Assembly (NCBI GenBank): GCA_020029535.1
Contig: JAIBJM010000004.1
Span: 1-64,000 of the forward strand
From: Gammaproteobacteria bacterium
GTDB taxonomy: Bacteria; Pseudomonadota; Gammaproteobacteria; Steroidobacterales; Steroidobacteraceae
Reading direction: 5' to 3'
Length of the DNA stretch: 64,000 nt
Shown here piece by piece: positions 40,316 through 51,831 of this stretch. How positions within the stretch are numbered: position 1 is the stretch's first letter; every line of letters starts with the position of its first letter. The notes beneath the pieces are model-generated. The model was not told the origin of the DNA. It searched no databases and worked only from the letters and a program-made list of their open reading frames with translations. The translations under genes were made by a program, and so were the position numbers.

Positions 40316-41499
40316 TCACGCTGGCGCTGTTGGCCGGACTTCCTGCCGCCGCGCATGACTTCGACTTCAGCGCCGACCTGCGGGCAGCGGCCGCATCCGG
40401 CCAGACTTCGTATCTGAACGGCGGTCTCGGCAAGCTGCGTTTCGACGGGAATCACGACGGACTGCAGCTGGGCTATCTGCGCTTTGCCTATCGCGGCAAT
40501 CCCACCGAGACGCTGCGCTTTACCGCCGAGGCCTTTGCCTGGGGCGACAGCGACGTCAACGCGGTCGACCTCACCGAGATCCTGCTCAGCTGGCGGCCGG
40601 TGCCGCATTCGGCGTGGCGCTCGGAGCTCAAGGTCGGCGCCTTCTATCCGCCGATCTCGCTGGAAAACCGCATGCGCGGCTGGCGCAGTCCTTATTCGCT
40701 GAGCTTCTCCGCCATCAACAGCTGGATCGGTGAGGAACTGCGCACCATAGGCGTTGAATACAACCTCGACTGGCTGCGCCAGCAGCAGGGCCGGGCCTTC
40801 AACTTCGGGCTGACCGCCGCAGCCTACGGCTGGAATGATCCGGCCGGCATCGTCGTTGCGCTGCGCGGCTGGGCGGTGCATGACCGGCAGACCTCGCTGT
40901 TCGGTCGCGTCGGCCGCACCGGTCAGGGCATCATCAACGGACGCACGCTGTTCTATGATGACATCGACGGCAAGGTGGGCTACTACGCCGGCCTCACGGC
41001 GAACTATCGCGGCGCGCTGGAGCTGCGCGCGCTGCGCTATGACAATCGCGCCGACCCGGCCGAGGAAGCGCCGGCCATCGATGACTACGCCTGGCACACT
41101 GTTTTCGACAGCTACGGACTGCGCTGGACAGTAAACGAGCACTGGACGCTGATTGCCCAGGCGCTGACCGGCAACACCGCAGCCGGCGACATCGCGCCGC
41201 CGAACTACTGGCGCTTCGACTCATGGTTCGCGCTGGGCAGCTGGCAGCGCGGCCCGCATCGTCTGACGCTGCGCTTCGATGACTTCAGCATGCGCCAGCT
41301 GGTCAGCCACTTTCCGGGTTACAACCACGACGATGGCGATGCCATCACCGCTGCGTGGATGTACCAGATCAACGAACGCTGGAATGTGGCGCTGGAAGGC
41401 CTGCGCATCAGGAGCACGCTGGCGGCGCGCGGCTGGTTGAGCGCGCCAACCACCGCCGATGAAAAACAGTGGCAGCTGGCGCTGCGTTACGATCTCTGA
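40300..41499 (+). CDS. Outer-membrane beta-barrel protein, unknown function
   Basis: 399 residues with a short signal (LLITLALLAGLPAAA) followed by alternating amphipathic strands throughout and many aromatic girdle residues (FRFAYRG-type pattern, RLTLRFDDFSM). It ends in WQLALRYDL, a barrel-type end without terminal Phe. It overlaps the cupredoxin-like gene, so the two are co-translated; the product may be a pore for that protein's ligand. No named family recognised. The 3' end overlaps gshA by 13 bases. Confidence 0.75.
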   Translation: MGRLLITLALLAGLPAAAHDFDFSADLRAAAASGQTSYLNGGLGKLRFDGNHDGLQLGYLRFAYRGNPTETLRFTAEAFAWGDSDVNAVDLTEILLSWRPVPHSAWRSELKVGAFYPPISLENRMRGWRSPYSLSFSAINSWIGEELRTIGVEYNLDWLRQQQGRAFNFGLTAAAYGWNDPAGIVVALRGWAVHDRQTSLFGRVGRTGQGIINGRTLFYDDIDGKVGYYAGLTANYRGALELRALRYDNRADPAEEAPAIDDYAWHTVFDSYGLRWTVNEHWTLIAQALTGNTAAGDIAPPNYWRFDSWFALGSWQRGPHRLTLRFDDFSMRQLVSHFPGYNHDDGDAITAAWMYQINERWNVALEGLRIRSTLAARGWLSAPTTADEKQWQLALRYDL

Positions 41500-43076
41500 T
41501 CGTCGAACCTGCGCTGCAGGTACTCATCAAAACTGCCGCGCGTGGCTGATTCAAGCCGGGCCTGCCGTTCAATCGATTCCTGCGCCTGATCGCTGAACTG
41601 CTGCTGTAGTGACGACTGCGGTGGCGCGGCGAGTGCCGCGGTGCGCTGCTGCACAGCCATCTGCAGCACCTGGGCCGAAAAGTCCTGCTCCGACTGCAGC
41701 AGCGATTGCTGCACGCGCGCAGCCGGCAGCAGATCGGGTTGCATCAGCTTGTGCCGCTGCGCGGCCAGCGCCGTCGCATGCGGACGCGCGGTATCGCGTT
41801 GATCCAGCAGTTCGCAAACACCCTGCATCTGATCGAACAGCTCTTCCACCCACTGGGCCAACGGCACCGCCCGACCATCGCGCCGCAGCTGCAGATCGTG
41901 CCGGCGACCGTGGCGCGCCACCAGCAGGTGATTGTGGTCCAGCTCTTCCTGCTCTGAATTGCCGATGGGCGGGCTATCCTTGACCAGCAGCAGCGCCAGC
42001 AGCGCTTCCATGAAGCACAGCTGCAGTTCGCTGACGCTCAACGGCTCGAAGGGATCGAGATCCAGCGCCCGCACCTCCACATACTCGACGCCAGCGCGCG
42101 CCAGTGCATGCCCGGTCAGCTCGCCGCTGCGCGGCACGCGTTTGGGCCGGATGTAGCTGTAGTACTCGTTCTCGATCTGCAGCACATTGGCGTTCAGCTG
42201 GTGGTATTCGCCATTCACCTTGATGCCCAGCGCCGCGAACGGCGGATGCGGCGTGCGCACGGCCTGCAGCAGATCGCGCAGGTATTGGTCGAGACTGTTG
42301 ACCGAGACGGCAACCGCAGCCTGGTTGCGATTGCGATAACCGATGTCGCTCATGCGCAGCGAGGCGGCTTCCGGGCCGTACACGGTGGCCGCCTGCCAGC
42401 GCTGCAGATCATCATCGTCGCGGCCCTGCAGGAAGGAGCGGCACAGCGCGGGCGAAGCGCCGAACAGCAGCGATACGATCCAGCCGTGCCGGCGGTAGTT
42501 GCGCAGCAGATCGAAATAGCACTCTGAAACGAATGACGGAGCGCTGCGCTGTTGCAGCAGGTCGGCCCACAGCGGCCACAGGCGTTCCGGAAACGAGTAA
42601 TTGAAGTGCACGCCTGCAATGGCCTGCATCATGCCGCCGTAGCGGGTCAGCAGTCCGCGCCGGTACACATGCTTGAACTGTCCTTCATGCGAGCGGCCGT
42701 AGTCGGCGATCGGCACATCGGCATCGCCCGCCAGCTCACAGGGCATCGAAGCCGGCCACAGCAGTTCCTCGCCGAGGTTGCGGTAGACGAAACCATGCAG
42801 CTGCTGCAGCCAGTCCAGCAACGCGGCATTGGACTCGAAGGTGGGACTGACCAGCTCGAGCAGCGCTTCCGAGTAGTCGGTGGTGATATGCGGATTGGCG
42901 AGTGCGGAACCCAGCGTGCGCGGGTGCGGCGTATGCGCGATGCGCGCCGCCGGCGTGACGCGCAGCGATTCCTTCTCAAGACCGCGATGACCACGCGACA
43001 GCGGTGCCGGCTCGCGACTGTTGATCAGTCCGGCAAGCCGGCGTTCGAAAACACGGTCGATGGCCGTTCCCGTCAC
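41487..43076 (-). CDS. gshA: Glutamate–cysteine ligase
   Basis: A 529-residue enzyme for the first step of glutathione synthesis, of the gammaproteobacterial (E. coli GshA) type. The start is GTG 43076 with AGAGGTG upstream. Family segments are GLEKESLRV (substrate/ATP site), TDYSEALLELVSPTF, HFNYSFPE and RALDLDPFEP. Length matches the family (about 520). gshB is not adjacent. Its 5' end faces the thiolase gene across 134 bases. Confidence 0.96.
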   Translation of the reverse strand: MTGTAIDRVFERRLAGLINSREPAPLSRGHRGLEKESLRVTPAARIAHTPHPRTLGSALANPHITTDYSEALLELVSPTFESNAALLDWLQQLHGFVYRNLGEELLWPASMPCELAGDADVPIADYGRSHEGQFKHVYRRGLLTRYGGMMQAIAGVHFNYSFPERLWPLWADLLQQRSAPSFVSECYFDLLRNYRRHGWIVSLLFGASPALCRSFLQGRDDDDLQRWQAATVYGPEAASLRMSDIGYRNRNQAAVAVSVNSLDQYLRDLLQAVRTPHPPFAALGIKVNGEYHQLNANVLQIENEYYSYIRPKRVPRSGELTGHALARAGVEYVEVRALDLDPFEPLSVSELQLCFMEALLALLLVKDSPPIGNSEQEELDHNHLLVARHGRRHDLQLRRDGRAVPLAQWVEELFDQMQGVCELLDQRDTARPHATALAAQRHKLMQPDLLPAARVQQSLLQSEQDFSAQVLQMAVQQRTAALAAPPQSSLQQQFSDQAQESIERQARLESATRGSFDEYLQRRFDDQRS

Positions 43077-43210
43077 CAGGGCACCTCTACATGGCCGGAT
43101 CCTGCAGCGGCCGGCATGATACCCGCGCGGCGCGCGGCCGTGGTCCGCGACAATGGCTCGTGGCATCCTACGCGCCCGCGCTGCGCGCAACCCTCACCAC
43201 GGAGGCTCCC

Positions 43211-44503
43211 ATGCTGGTCGGAACTGCACCCAGGCGCGTCGCCATCATCGGCGGCAGCCGTACGCCGTTCGCCCGTTCGCATGGCGCGTATGCCGGATCC
43301 AGCAACCAGGAACTGCTGACGGCCGCGCTGCGCGGGTTGGTCGAGCGCTACCGCCTGCAGGGCCTGCGGCTCGGCGACGTGATCGCCGGCGCCACCCTCA
43401 AGCACTCGCGTGATTTCAATCTGGTACGCGAGTCGGTGCTGTCCTCGGGGCTGGATCCGCAAACGCCCGGCCTTGACCTGCAGCGTGCCTGCGGCACCAG
43501 CCTGGAGGCCGCGATACTGATCGCCAACAAGATTGCACTGGGCCAGATCGACGCCGGCATTGCCGGCGGGGTCGAGAACCTCAGCGATCCGCCAGTGGTA
43601 TATCCGGGCTCGTACCGGCAGCTGCTGATGGAAAGCTTTCGCGGCCGCAGCGTGGGCGCCCGCCTCAAGCCCTGGCTCAAACTGCGACCGCGCGACCTGA
43701 AACCGGTGGTACCCGCCGTGGTCGAGCCGCGCACCGGTCTGTCGATGGGCCAGCACTGCGAGCTGATGGTGAAGACCTGGCAGATTCCGCGCGCCGATCA
43801 GGATCAGCTGGCGCTGGCCAGCCACCAGAAAGCGGCCGCCGCGTGGCAGGAAGGTTTTTATGACGACATGGTGGTGCCATTCGGCGGCCTGCAGCGCGAC
43901 AACAATGTGCGCGCCGACACCTCGCTGGAAAAACTGGCGGCGTTGCGCCCGGTGTTCGATACCAGCGGCAACGGCAGCCTGACCGCCGGCAACAGCACGC
44001 CGCTGACCGATGGCGCCAGCGCACTGCTGCTGGCCAGCGAGGATTGGGCCCGCGAACGCAAGCTACCGGTAGTCGGCTGGCTGCGCGCCGGCAAGAGCTG
44101 GGCTGTCGACCATGTTTCCGGTCACGAAGGTCTGTTGATGGCGCCGGCCTACGCCACCTCGGCCATGCTGGCCGATACCGGACTGTCGCTGCAGGAATTC
44201 GACTACTACGAGATCCATGAGGCTTTCGCTGCCGTACCGCTGTGCCTGATGAAGGCTTGGGAATCGCCGCAGTTCTGCCGCGAGCGTCTGGGCCGCGATG
44301 CACCGCTGGGCGGTATCGATCGCAGCCGGCTGAACGTCAAGGGCGGCAGCGTGGCGATCGGTCATCCGTTTGCTGCCACCGGCGTGCGCATACTGGCCGG
44401 GCTGGCGAAGATTCTCGCCGCGGATCCCGCCGCGAAGCGTGGACTGGCCTCGGTATGTACCGCCGGCGGCATGGGTGTCAGTGCAATTGTCGAGAGGGCT
44501 TGA
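43211..44503 (+). CDS. Acetyl-CoA C-acyltransferase (FadI-like thiolase)
   Basis: 430 residues from ATG 43211, preceded by GGAGG at five bases. Thiolase catalytic residues are present: nucleophile Cys94 ([11 protein letters not shown]), the His of EIHEAFA, and the Cys/His region [12 protein letters not shown] plus CTAGGMG. Length and overall sequence fit the FadI-like branch, which cleaves 3-ketoacyl-CoA in beta-oxidation or makes acetoacetyl-CoA. No fadJ partner is adjacent; the next gene is ridA, two bases downstream. Confidence 0.93.
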   Translation: MLVGTAPRRVAIIGGSRTPFARSHGAYAGSSNQELLTAALRGLVERYRLQGLRLGDVIAGATLKHSRDFNLVRESVLSSGLDPQTPGLDLQRACGTSLEAAILIANKIALGQIDAGIAGGVENLSDPPVVYPGSYRQLLMESFRGRSVGARLKPWLKLRPRDLKPVVPAVVEPRTGLSMGQHCELMVKTWQIPRADQDQLALASHQKAAAAWQEGFYDDMVVPFGGLQRDNNVRADTSLEKLAALRPVFDTSGNGSLTAGNSTPLTDGASALLLASEDWARERKLPVVGWLRAGKSWAVDHVSGHEGLLMAPAYATSAMLADTGLSLQEFDYYEIHEAFAAVPLCLMKAWESPQFCRERLGRDAPLGGIDRSRLNVKGGSVAIGHPFAATGVRILAGLAKILAADPAAKRGLASVCTAGGMGVSAIVERA

Positions 44504-44504
44504 G

Positions 44505-44894
44505 ATGTCGCGTCAGAATTTTTCATCGGGCTCCACTTGGGAACCCATCATCGGTTACTCGCGTGCGGTGAAGGCCGGCAACTACCTGCATGTGTCGGGC
44601 ACCACCGCCAGCGGCGCCGACGGGCAGCTGGTGGGCAAGGGCGATGCCTATGCGCAGACCCGTCAGGCGCTGGCCAACATCGAAGCCGCGCTGCAGAAGG
44701 CCGGCGCCAGCCTGTCGCAGGTGGTGCGCACACGCCTGTTCGTCACCGACATTGCCGGGTGGGAGCAAATCGGTCGCGCCCACGGCGAGTTCTTCAAGGA
44801 CATCCGTCCTGCCACCGCCATGGTGGAAGTGCGCGCGCTGATCTCGCCGGACATGCTGGTGGAAATCGAAGCCGACGCCTGGCTGGGTGACTAG
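44505..44894 (+). CDS. RidA family enamine/imine deaminase
   Basis: 129 residues from ATG 44505, one base after the thiolase stop. It has the YjgF/RidA fold markers ([54 protein letters not shown]). The conserved Arg that forms the salt bridge to reactive substrates lies in VEVRAL. Such proteins hydrolyse reactive enamines from PLP enzymes; specificity is not certain, since the family has several subgroups. Confidence 0.9.
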   Translation: MSRQNFSSGSTWEPIIGYSRAVKAGNYLHVSGTTASGADGQLVGKGDAYAQTRQALANIEAALQKAGASLSQVVRTRLFVTDIAGWEQIGRAHGEFFKDIRPATAMVEVRALISPDMLVEIEADAWLGD

Positions 44895-44905
44895 CCAGGA
44901 CGCCG

Positions 44906-45571
44906 ATGGGTCATTGGGAAACACTGATGGCGCGCGACGGGCATGAATTCAGTGCCTGGATGGCGGCGCCGTCCGGCGCGGCGCGCGGCGCCATCGTGCT
45001 GCTGCAGGAAATCTTCGGCGTCAATCGTCACATCCGCGCGCAGGTGGATGCGTACGCCGCAGCGGGCTACCTGACCGTCGCGCCAGCGCTGTACGACCGC
45101 ATTGGCCGCAATATCGAAACCGGTTATGGCGACGAGGAACGCGCGCAGGCGCGCGGCTACATGCTGCAGATCCGCCAGCAGGATGCGCTCGCCGACATCA
45201 GCGCGGCGCTGAATGTGATCAGGCATGCCGGACGCGTGGCGTTGCTTGGCTACTGCTGGGGTGGCGCGTTGGCCTGGATTGCGGCGCGTACGCTGCCGGC
45301 GCACGCGGCGGTGGCGTATTACCCCGGCAGCATCGGCGAACATCTGGACGGCGTGCCCGCCTGCGCCACGTTGCTGCACTTCGCCGCACGGGACAAGCTG
45401 GTCCCGGCGGCGACCGTGCAGCAGGTGCAAGGGTTATGTACGCGTTGCGTGCTGCATGTGTACCAGGCCGAACATGGTTTCAATTGCAACGAACGCGATG
45501 CCTTCGATGCCAGCAGCGCCGCGCTGGCCCGGCAGCGCACGCTGGATTTTCTCGCCCAACAACTGGGCTGA
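44906..45571 (+). CDS. Dienelactone hydrolase family protein
   Basis: 221 residues with the dienelactone hydrolase triad: Cys117 (GYCWGG), Asp163 (FAARDKLVP) and His190 (QAEHGFN), plus the modulating Glu35 (LLQEIFGVN). Cys rather than Ser as nucleophile is the family hallmark. It could open lactones of aromatic-degradation pathways, though no other such gene is in the window. Starts 11 bases after ridA in the same direction. Confidence 0.93.
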   Translation: MGHWETLMARDGHEFSAWMAAPSGAARGAIVLLQEIFGVNRHIRAQVDAYAAAGYLTVAPALYDRIGRNIETGYGDEERAQARGYMLQIRQQDALADISAALNVIRHAGRVALLGYCWGGALAWIAARTLPAHAAVAYYPGSIGEHLDGVPACATLLHFAARDKLVPAATVQQVQGLCTRCVLHVYQAEHGFNCNERDAFDASSAALARQRTLDFLAQQLG

Positions 45572-45578
45572 AGCACAC

Positions 45579-46574
45579 ATGAATGCCACCACAGCAATGG
45601 CGCCACTCGGAGTGCTGCTGGTCAATACCGGCACACCGGACGCGCCGCGCCCGGCCGACGTGCGCCGCTTCCTGCGCCGCTTTCTCGGCGATCCGCGTGT
45701 AGTGGAGCTGCCGCGGCTGCTGTGGCTGCCGCTGCTGCATGGACTGATCCTGCCGCTGCGTGCGCGCCGCAGCGCTGCCAACTATCTGCGCATCTGGCGC
45801 AACGATGGCTCGCCACTGGCGGTGTTTTCAGCCCAGCTGCGCGAAGCGCTGGAGCTGCAGCTCGAACAGCGTGTGCCGCAGGGCGTGGTGGTCGAATCCG
45901 CCTTCCTCTATTCGCGGCCCTACATCGATGCGGCGCTGGAACGGCTGCGCGCCGCCGGCGTGGCACGCATCGTGGTACTGCCGATGTTTCCGCAGAACAG
46001 CGGCGCCACGGCCGGCGCCGTCTATGACCAGGTGGGCGTGGCCCTGCGCCGCTGGCGCGGCCTGCCCACACTGCAGCTGATCGGCGACTACCATGCCGCG
46101 CCCGGCTACATCGCAGCGCTGGCCGACAGCGTGCGCGAGCACTGGCAGCAGCATGGCCGCCTGCAGCATCTGCTGTTGTCCTTCCATGGCCTGCCACAAC
46201 GCTATGTGCAACAGGGCGACCCTTATGCGCGGCAATGCGAAACCACGGCGCGGCTGCTGGCCGAAGCACTGGCGCTCCGGGCCGATGACTGGTCGCTGAG
46301 CTACCAGTCACGCTTCGGCCGCACCCGCTGGCTGGGTCCGCCCACCGACAAGGTGCTGGCAGGATTGCCGGCCCGGGGCGTGCGCAACGTGACGGTGCTA
46401 TGCCCCGGCTTTGCCGTGGACTGTCTGGAAACGCTGGAGGAAATCGCCATCGGCGGCCGCGAGACCTTCATGCATGCGGGCGGCCAGCAGTTCCACTATG
46501 CGCCCTGCCTCAATGCCCGCGCCGATCACGCGCAGGCGCTGGCCGGGTTGATCCTCGAGCCGCAGGTACGCTGA
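45579..46574 (+). CDS. hemH: Ferrochelatase
   Basis: 331 residues from ATG 45579, 7 bases after the dienelactone hydrolase stop. It inserts Fe2+ into protoporphyrin IX, the last step of haem synthesis. Family markers are LLVNTGTPDAP near the N-terminus, LPMFPQNSG, LLSFHGLPQRY with the metal-site histidine, YQSRFGRTRWLGP, and CPGFAVDCLETLEEI with the conserved Glu. Length is typical. Other haem genes are not present. Confidence 0.96.
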   Translation: MNATTAMAPLGVLLVNTGTPDAPRPADVRRFLRRFLGDPRVVELPRLLWLPLLHGLILPLRARRSAANYLRIWRNDGSPLAVFSAQLREALELQLEQRVPQGVVVESAFLYSRPYIDAALERLRAAGVARIVVLPMFPQNSGATAGAVYDQVGVALRRWRGLPTLQLIGDYHAAPGYIAALADSVREHWQQHGRLQHLLLSFHGLPQRYVQQGDPYARQCETTARLLAEALALRADDWSLSYQSRFGRTRWLGPPTDKVLAGLPARGVRNVTVLCPGFAVDCLETLEEIAIGGRETFMHAGGQQFHYAPCLNARADHAQALAGLILEPQVR

Positions 46575-46578
46575 AACC

Positions 46579-47301
46579 ATGGACATGTTCGGCCGCTTTC
46601 TGGAAATCAGCGTCGGCACCGCCGACATCGCCACCTCGGTACAGTTTTACGAGCAGCTCGGCTTCCGCCAGCTGCACTGCGCCAGCATCTGGCCGCGCCT
46701 GTATGGCGTACTCACCGATGGCCGCGTCTGCATCGGCTTGCATCAGCGCGAACAGTCGTCCCCGGCACTGAGTTTCGTGCGACCGGGGCTGGCGCAGCAT
46801 CTGCCGGCATTGCATGCCGCCGGCTTCGAGCCTCACTACACCCGTCTCGGCGATGACGACTTCCACGAGCTGCAGCTGCGCGATCCGTCGGGACAGCAGA
46901 TCGTGCTGCTGGAGGCACGCACCTTTTCACCGGACAACGAGGCAGCGCGCGAATCGCACTGCGGCTATTTCACCGGCTACAGCCTGCCGGCGCTGGACCA
47001 GGAATCGGTGCAGGCCTTCTGGGAGCACGCCGGCTTCGTTGCGTTGCCCGCGCAGTCGGAGCCCTATACGCATCTGCCGCTGACCAGCGACCGTCTTAAC
47101 CTGATGCTGCACGGACCACGATTGCTGGAAGCGCCGGCGCTGGTGTTCAGCGACCCGCAGATGGCGGCGCGACTGGAGGTGCTGCGCGCGATGGAACTGC
47201 GCTTCGCGCCGGATCTGCCGCGCGGCCTGTCAGCCGAATGCAATGCGCTGGTGGAAACACCCGAAGGCACGCTGCTGCTGTTGCTGAACGCCGAGCCCTG
47301 A
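46579..47301 (+). CDS. VOC family protein
   Basis: A 240-residue protein with two VOC-like halves: an N-terminal module (FLEISVGTADIATSVQFYEQ, then FHELQLRDPSGQQIVLLEAR) and a second half starting at about residue 125 (CGYFTGYSLPALD). The H/E metal positions in the first half are partly kept. No named function. It is four bases after hemH, so probably co-transcribed. Confidence 0.85.
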   Translation: MDMFGRFLEISVGTADIATSVQFYEQLGFRQLHCASIWPRLYGVLTDGRVCIGLHQREQSSPALSFVRPGLAQHLPALHAAGFEPHYTRLGDDDFHELQLRDPSGQQIVLLEARTFSPDNEAARESHCGYFTGYSLPALDQESVQAFWEHAGFVALPAQSEPYTHLPLTSDRLNLMLHGPRLLEAPALVFSDPQMAARLEVLRAMELRFAPDLPRGLSAECNALVETPEGTLLLLLNAEP

Positions 47302-47337
47302 AGCCCGCCACCGCCGGACTGCGAAAGAATCGCCGGT

Positions 47338-48687
47338 TTATCGGTTGCTCTGCGCCGCCCGCCTTGGCATCACGTGCAGGGCGGCCAGAGAGCTGGCGCA
47401 GAGGTCACGGAATGGTGCCGACAGGCGCTCCTCCGACACCAGTCGCTGCCAGTATCCCTGCGCCAGATCAACGGCACGTGACCACACTGCCAGTGTTTCG
47501 GCAGAGGGATCCGGTGCTTCGAAAATCCGCTCGACAATATGGTCATGTTGGGGCGCGAACAGCATCGGCAGCATGTCGTAGACAGGCGCGAGCGCGTACC
47601 GTCCATCATAGCGATCGAACAGCGCCAGATTGCCGAAGTGCCGGTCCGTGTTGGCCGTCAGCATGGCGAAGGCCTCGAGAAGGCGCACCTGCTGCGCATC
47701 GGGCTGCGACAACACGCCGTGGTTAGCCAGGCGGATGGCGGACCGCGGCCAGGTGTCGAGCTTGCCGAAGCGTGCCGCATCCACAGCCAGCAGCGACACC
47801 ACACCCACGCGCCCCTCGGCGCCGACGCGGTCGAAGCGTTCCACTTCCAGAAACATGCGATCGCCGGCCCGCAGCACATTCGAATGCGCAGCAGGGACGC
47901 CCTGCGCATTCAGGTGTACATGGGCAATGTGCTCCGCCACCAGCAGATCGGCCCAACGCTGCCCGGCTGGTGTGTCGACGGGTGGAGAAAACTTCACGAT
48001 GACCTGTATTGACCGGTCGCCGCGGTCGATCAGTGCCGTGAACTTCGGATGCTCGCCATGCGCGGAAGAGCCGGGCTGACCACGTTCCATCGCGCTCCGG
48101 GCCATCTGCGGATACGCCGTGGCACGATCGGCGGCGGCCACCACCTGCCGCGACTTCAACGACTGCAGGTAGCGCTCGATGGCGTCGGCACCGATGATCA
48201 GATCGCTGACGCAGTCCGCACCGCGGTGCGTGAGCCACGCCAGATAGTGATCGTCATTCCAGTCGACAACACGCGGCGGCAGAGCCAGCTCCGGACAACT
48301 CTGTGGCACTGCGCGCCCCAGAAATCCGGCGGGCCGCTGGTCCTGCAGAAAGTAGGGCAACGCATCGGTGAGACCGCGCAACGCCGCGAGTACGGCATCG
48401 CAGTAATAGTGCCGGGGCTGCAGCGACCGCAGGCTGCCAAGTTCATGAACGCTGCCGGCCTCGTCCACGCGAAAGATCGGCCAGTGACTGCCGGCATCCG
48501 CGACCGGACGCGGCGCCGCGTAGCGGACACCACGCGTCGCGCCCAGTTTGATGACACGACCTTCGCGCTGCAGTGACTGCAGGGCCCTCGACAACGTGGG
48601 CTGGGAGACCGGCCAGACCCGGGTCAGTTCGGCGGCCGTGGCCGGACCTGTTTGCAGCCTTTCACTCAGGATAGGTGGAATATCCAT
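47338..48687 (-). CDS. yjjJ: YjjJ-type HipA family kinase with N-terminal HTH
   Basis: 449 residues from ATG 48687 (MDIPPILSERLQ). Residues about 5–65 form a winged-helix DNA-binding domain (TAAELTRVWPVSQPTLSRAL). The HipA-like kinase domain has VIVKFSPP, the catalytic region TANTDRHFGNLALFD and the metal-binding YDMLP. Fusion of the DNA-binding part to the kinase without a separate HipB is characteristic of E. coli YjjJ. HipA-type kinases phosphorylate translation factors such as GltX; the target here is not known. No antitoxin gene is adjacent, so repression through its own HTH at the upstream repeats is plausible. Confidence 0.9.
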   Translation of the reverse strand: MDIPPILSERLQTGPATAAELTRVWPVSQPTLSRALQSLQREGRVIKLGATRGVRYAAPRPVADAGSHWPIFRVDEAGSVHELGSLRSLQPRHYYCDAVLAALRGLTDALPYFLQDQRPAGFLGRAVPQSCPELALPPRVVDWNDDHYLAWLTHRGADCVSDLIIGADAIERYLQSLKSRQVVAAADRATAYPQMARSAMERGQPGSSAHGEHPKFTALIDRGDRSIQVIVKFSPPVDTPAGQRWADLLVAEHIAHVHLNAQGVPAAHSNVLRAGDRMFLEVERFDRVGAEGRVGVVSLLAVDAARFGKLDTWPRSAIRLANHGVLSQPDAQQVRLLEAFAMLTANTDRHFGNLALFDRYDGRYALAPVYDMLPMLFAPQHDHIVERIFEAPDPSAETLAVWSRAVDLAQGYWQRLVSEERLSAPFRDLCASSLAALHVMPRRAAQSNR

Positions 48688-48690
48688 GAA

Positions 48691-48787
48691 TAGATAATAG
48701 TATAGATAATTTCGAGCACAAGCTTTGCGTATCAATTACTTGAATTTCAACGGCAGCCATGTAGAGGAGTAATAGTGAATAGATAAT
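48691..48787 (-). promoter_or_regulatory. AT-rich promoter with TAGATAAT repeats upstream of yjjJ
   Basis: TAGATAAT occurs at 48691–48698, 48703–48710 (12 bases apart, start to start) and 48780–48787. Between the first two, on the minus strand, TATACT (48704–48699) is a good -10 box that would place the transcription start only about 4–6 bases before the ATG. The sequence before ATG 48687 is ATTATCTATTC, with no Shine-Dalgarno. Together these suggest a leaderless mRNA and an operator for the YjjJ helix-turn-helix. Confidence 0.55.
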
Positions 48788-48796
48788 TGAATGAAT

Positions 48797-49481
48797 TTAG
48801 GGCAACGCCACACGCCGCGCCACAATGCGGTAGCGGATGCGCATTTCATCGGCGACGCGCAACGCGCCCAGCGCCACCGAGTAGGGCGTCAGCCCCAGTT
48901 CGCTGTGACGCAGGCTGAATTCACCGCTGACCATCAGCCGATCGGCGTCGCGCTGCAGACTGACCGGCACCGACAGCAGGGCCTCGCGGCCACGCACGAT
49001 GACACGGGTGCGCGCGATGAAGCCGGCGCCGCTGGCGACAATGCCGACCGACTGCAGGGTGATGGCGCGGTTGCGTGTGGCATCCAGCAACCGTTCGCCC
49101 AGCATGTTGTTGCGCGTGCCCTCGCGCTGCGCCTCGCCGATGCTGCTGGTGAAGTCGGGGCCTTCGGCAGCACGCAGCGTGGGTTCATCGACACCGAGAT
49201 CAGCCACATCGAACTGCAGCTCGAACGAAGCGCGCTCACCGCGCGCATCGCTCTGCACGCGGCCGCGCAGACCATGCACGGCGATCACGTGGTTATGACC
49301 CAGCGACGCCAATGGCCCGTCGCGATACACGCGTATCAGCACCTGCGAAGCGGCGGCATCGACACCGTACAGCACCGCACCTTCGACCGGACCGGTCGCA
49401 GGCGCGCCGGGCGCTGATGGCTGCGGCAGCGGTGCGCGGCAACCGGCCAGCGCCAGCAGTGCGAGAAATACGGCGACTGCG

Positions 49482-49501
<20 letters not shown>
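48797..49501 (-). CDS. YceI-like lipoprotein
   Basis: 234 residues. The start is at ATG 49501, within the last 20 bases of acs, because it gives a lipoprotein signal ([11 protein letters not shown], Cys21). The mature part has the YceI lipocalin-like pattern ([73 protein letters not shown]). Members bind polyisoprenoid lipids in the periplasm. Translationally linked to acs by the overlap, though a functional link is not evident. Confidence 0.85.
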
Positions 49502-51458
<1,957 letters not shown>

Positions 51459-51501
51459 CTGAACCCCCGTACCTCAACAGATACACAGTAGAATATCAGC
51501 C

Positions 51502-51831
51502 ATGAACCCGATCAATTCACGCCGTGAAGTCCTGATTTCACTGACCTCGGTGGCCGCCATGCTGGCCGGCGCGGCAGCACGTGCCGCCGACAAAGCCGGT
51601 CCGCTGCCCCGACTCAAACCAACCGAACCCCTTGCGATGGCGCTGTCCTACTTCGAGGACGCCGGCAAGGTGGATGCGAAGAAGTTTCCGACCTACAAGC
51701 CCGGCCAGCTGTGTTCGAACTGCCTGCAGCTGACCGGCAAGGCCGGCGATGAATGGCGGCCATGCAATCTGTTCCCCGGCAAGCTGGTGCACGCCAACGG
51801 CTGGTGCAAGGTCTACGTCAAGAAGCCCTGA
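51502..51831 (+). CDS. High-potential iron-sulfur protein (HiPIP)
   Basis: 109 residues with a twin-arginine signal (NSRREVLISLTSVAAMLAG) exporting a folded cofactor protein. Four cysteines C71, C74, C88 and C102 (CSNCLQL, RPCNLF, GWCKVYV) in the HiPIP spacing ligate a 4Fe-4S cubane of high redox potential. It acts as a soluble periplasmic electron carrier, often to cytochrome oxidases or photosynthetic reaction centres. The 3' end overlaps the convergent exonuclease gene by 14 bases. Confidence 0.95.
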   Translation: MNPINSRREVLISLTSVAAMLAGAAARAADKAGPLPRLKPTEPLAMALSYFEDAGKVDAKKFPTYKPGQLCSNCLQLTGKAGDEWRPCNLFPGKLVHANGWCKVYVKKP

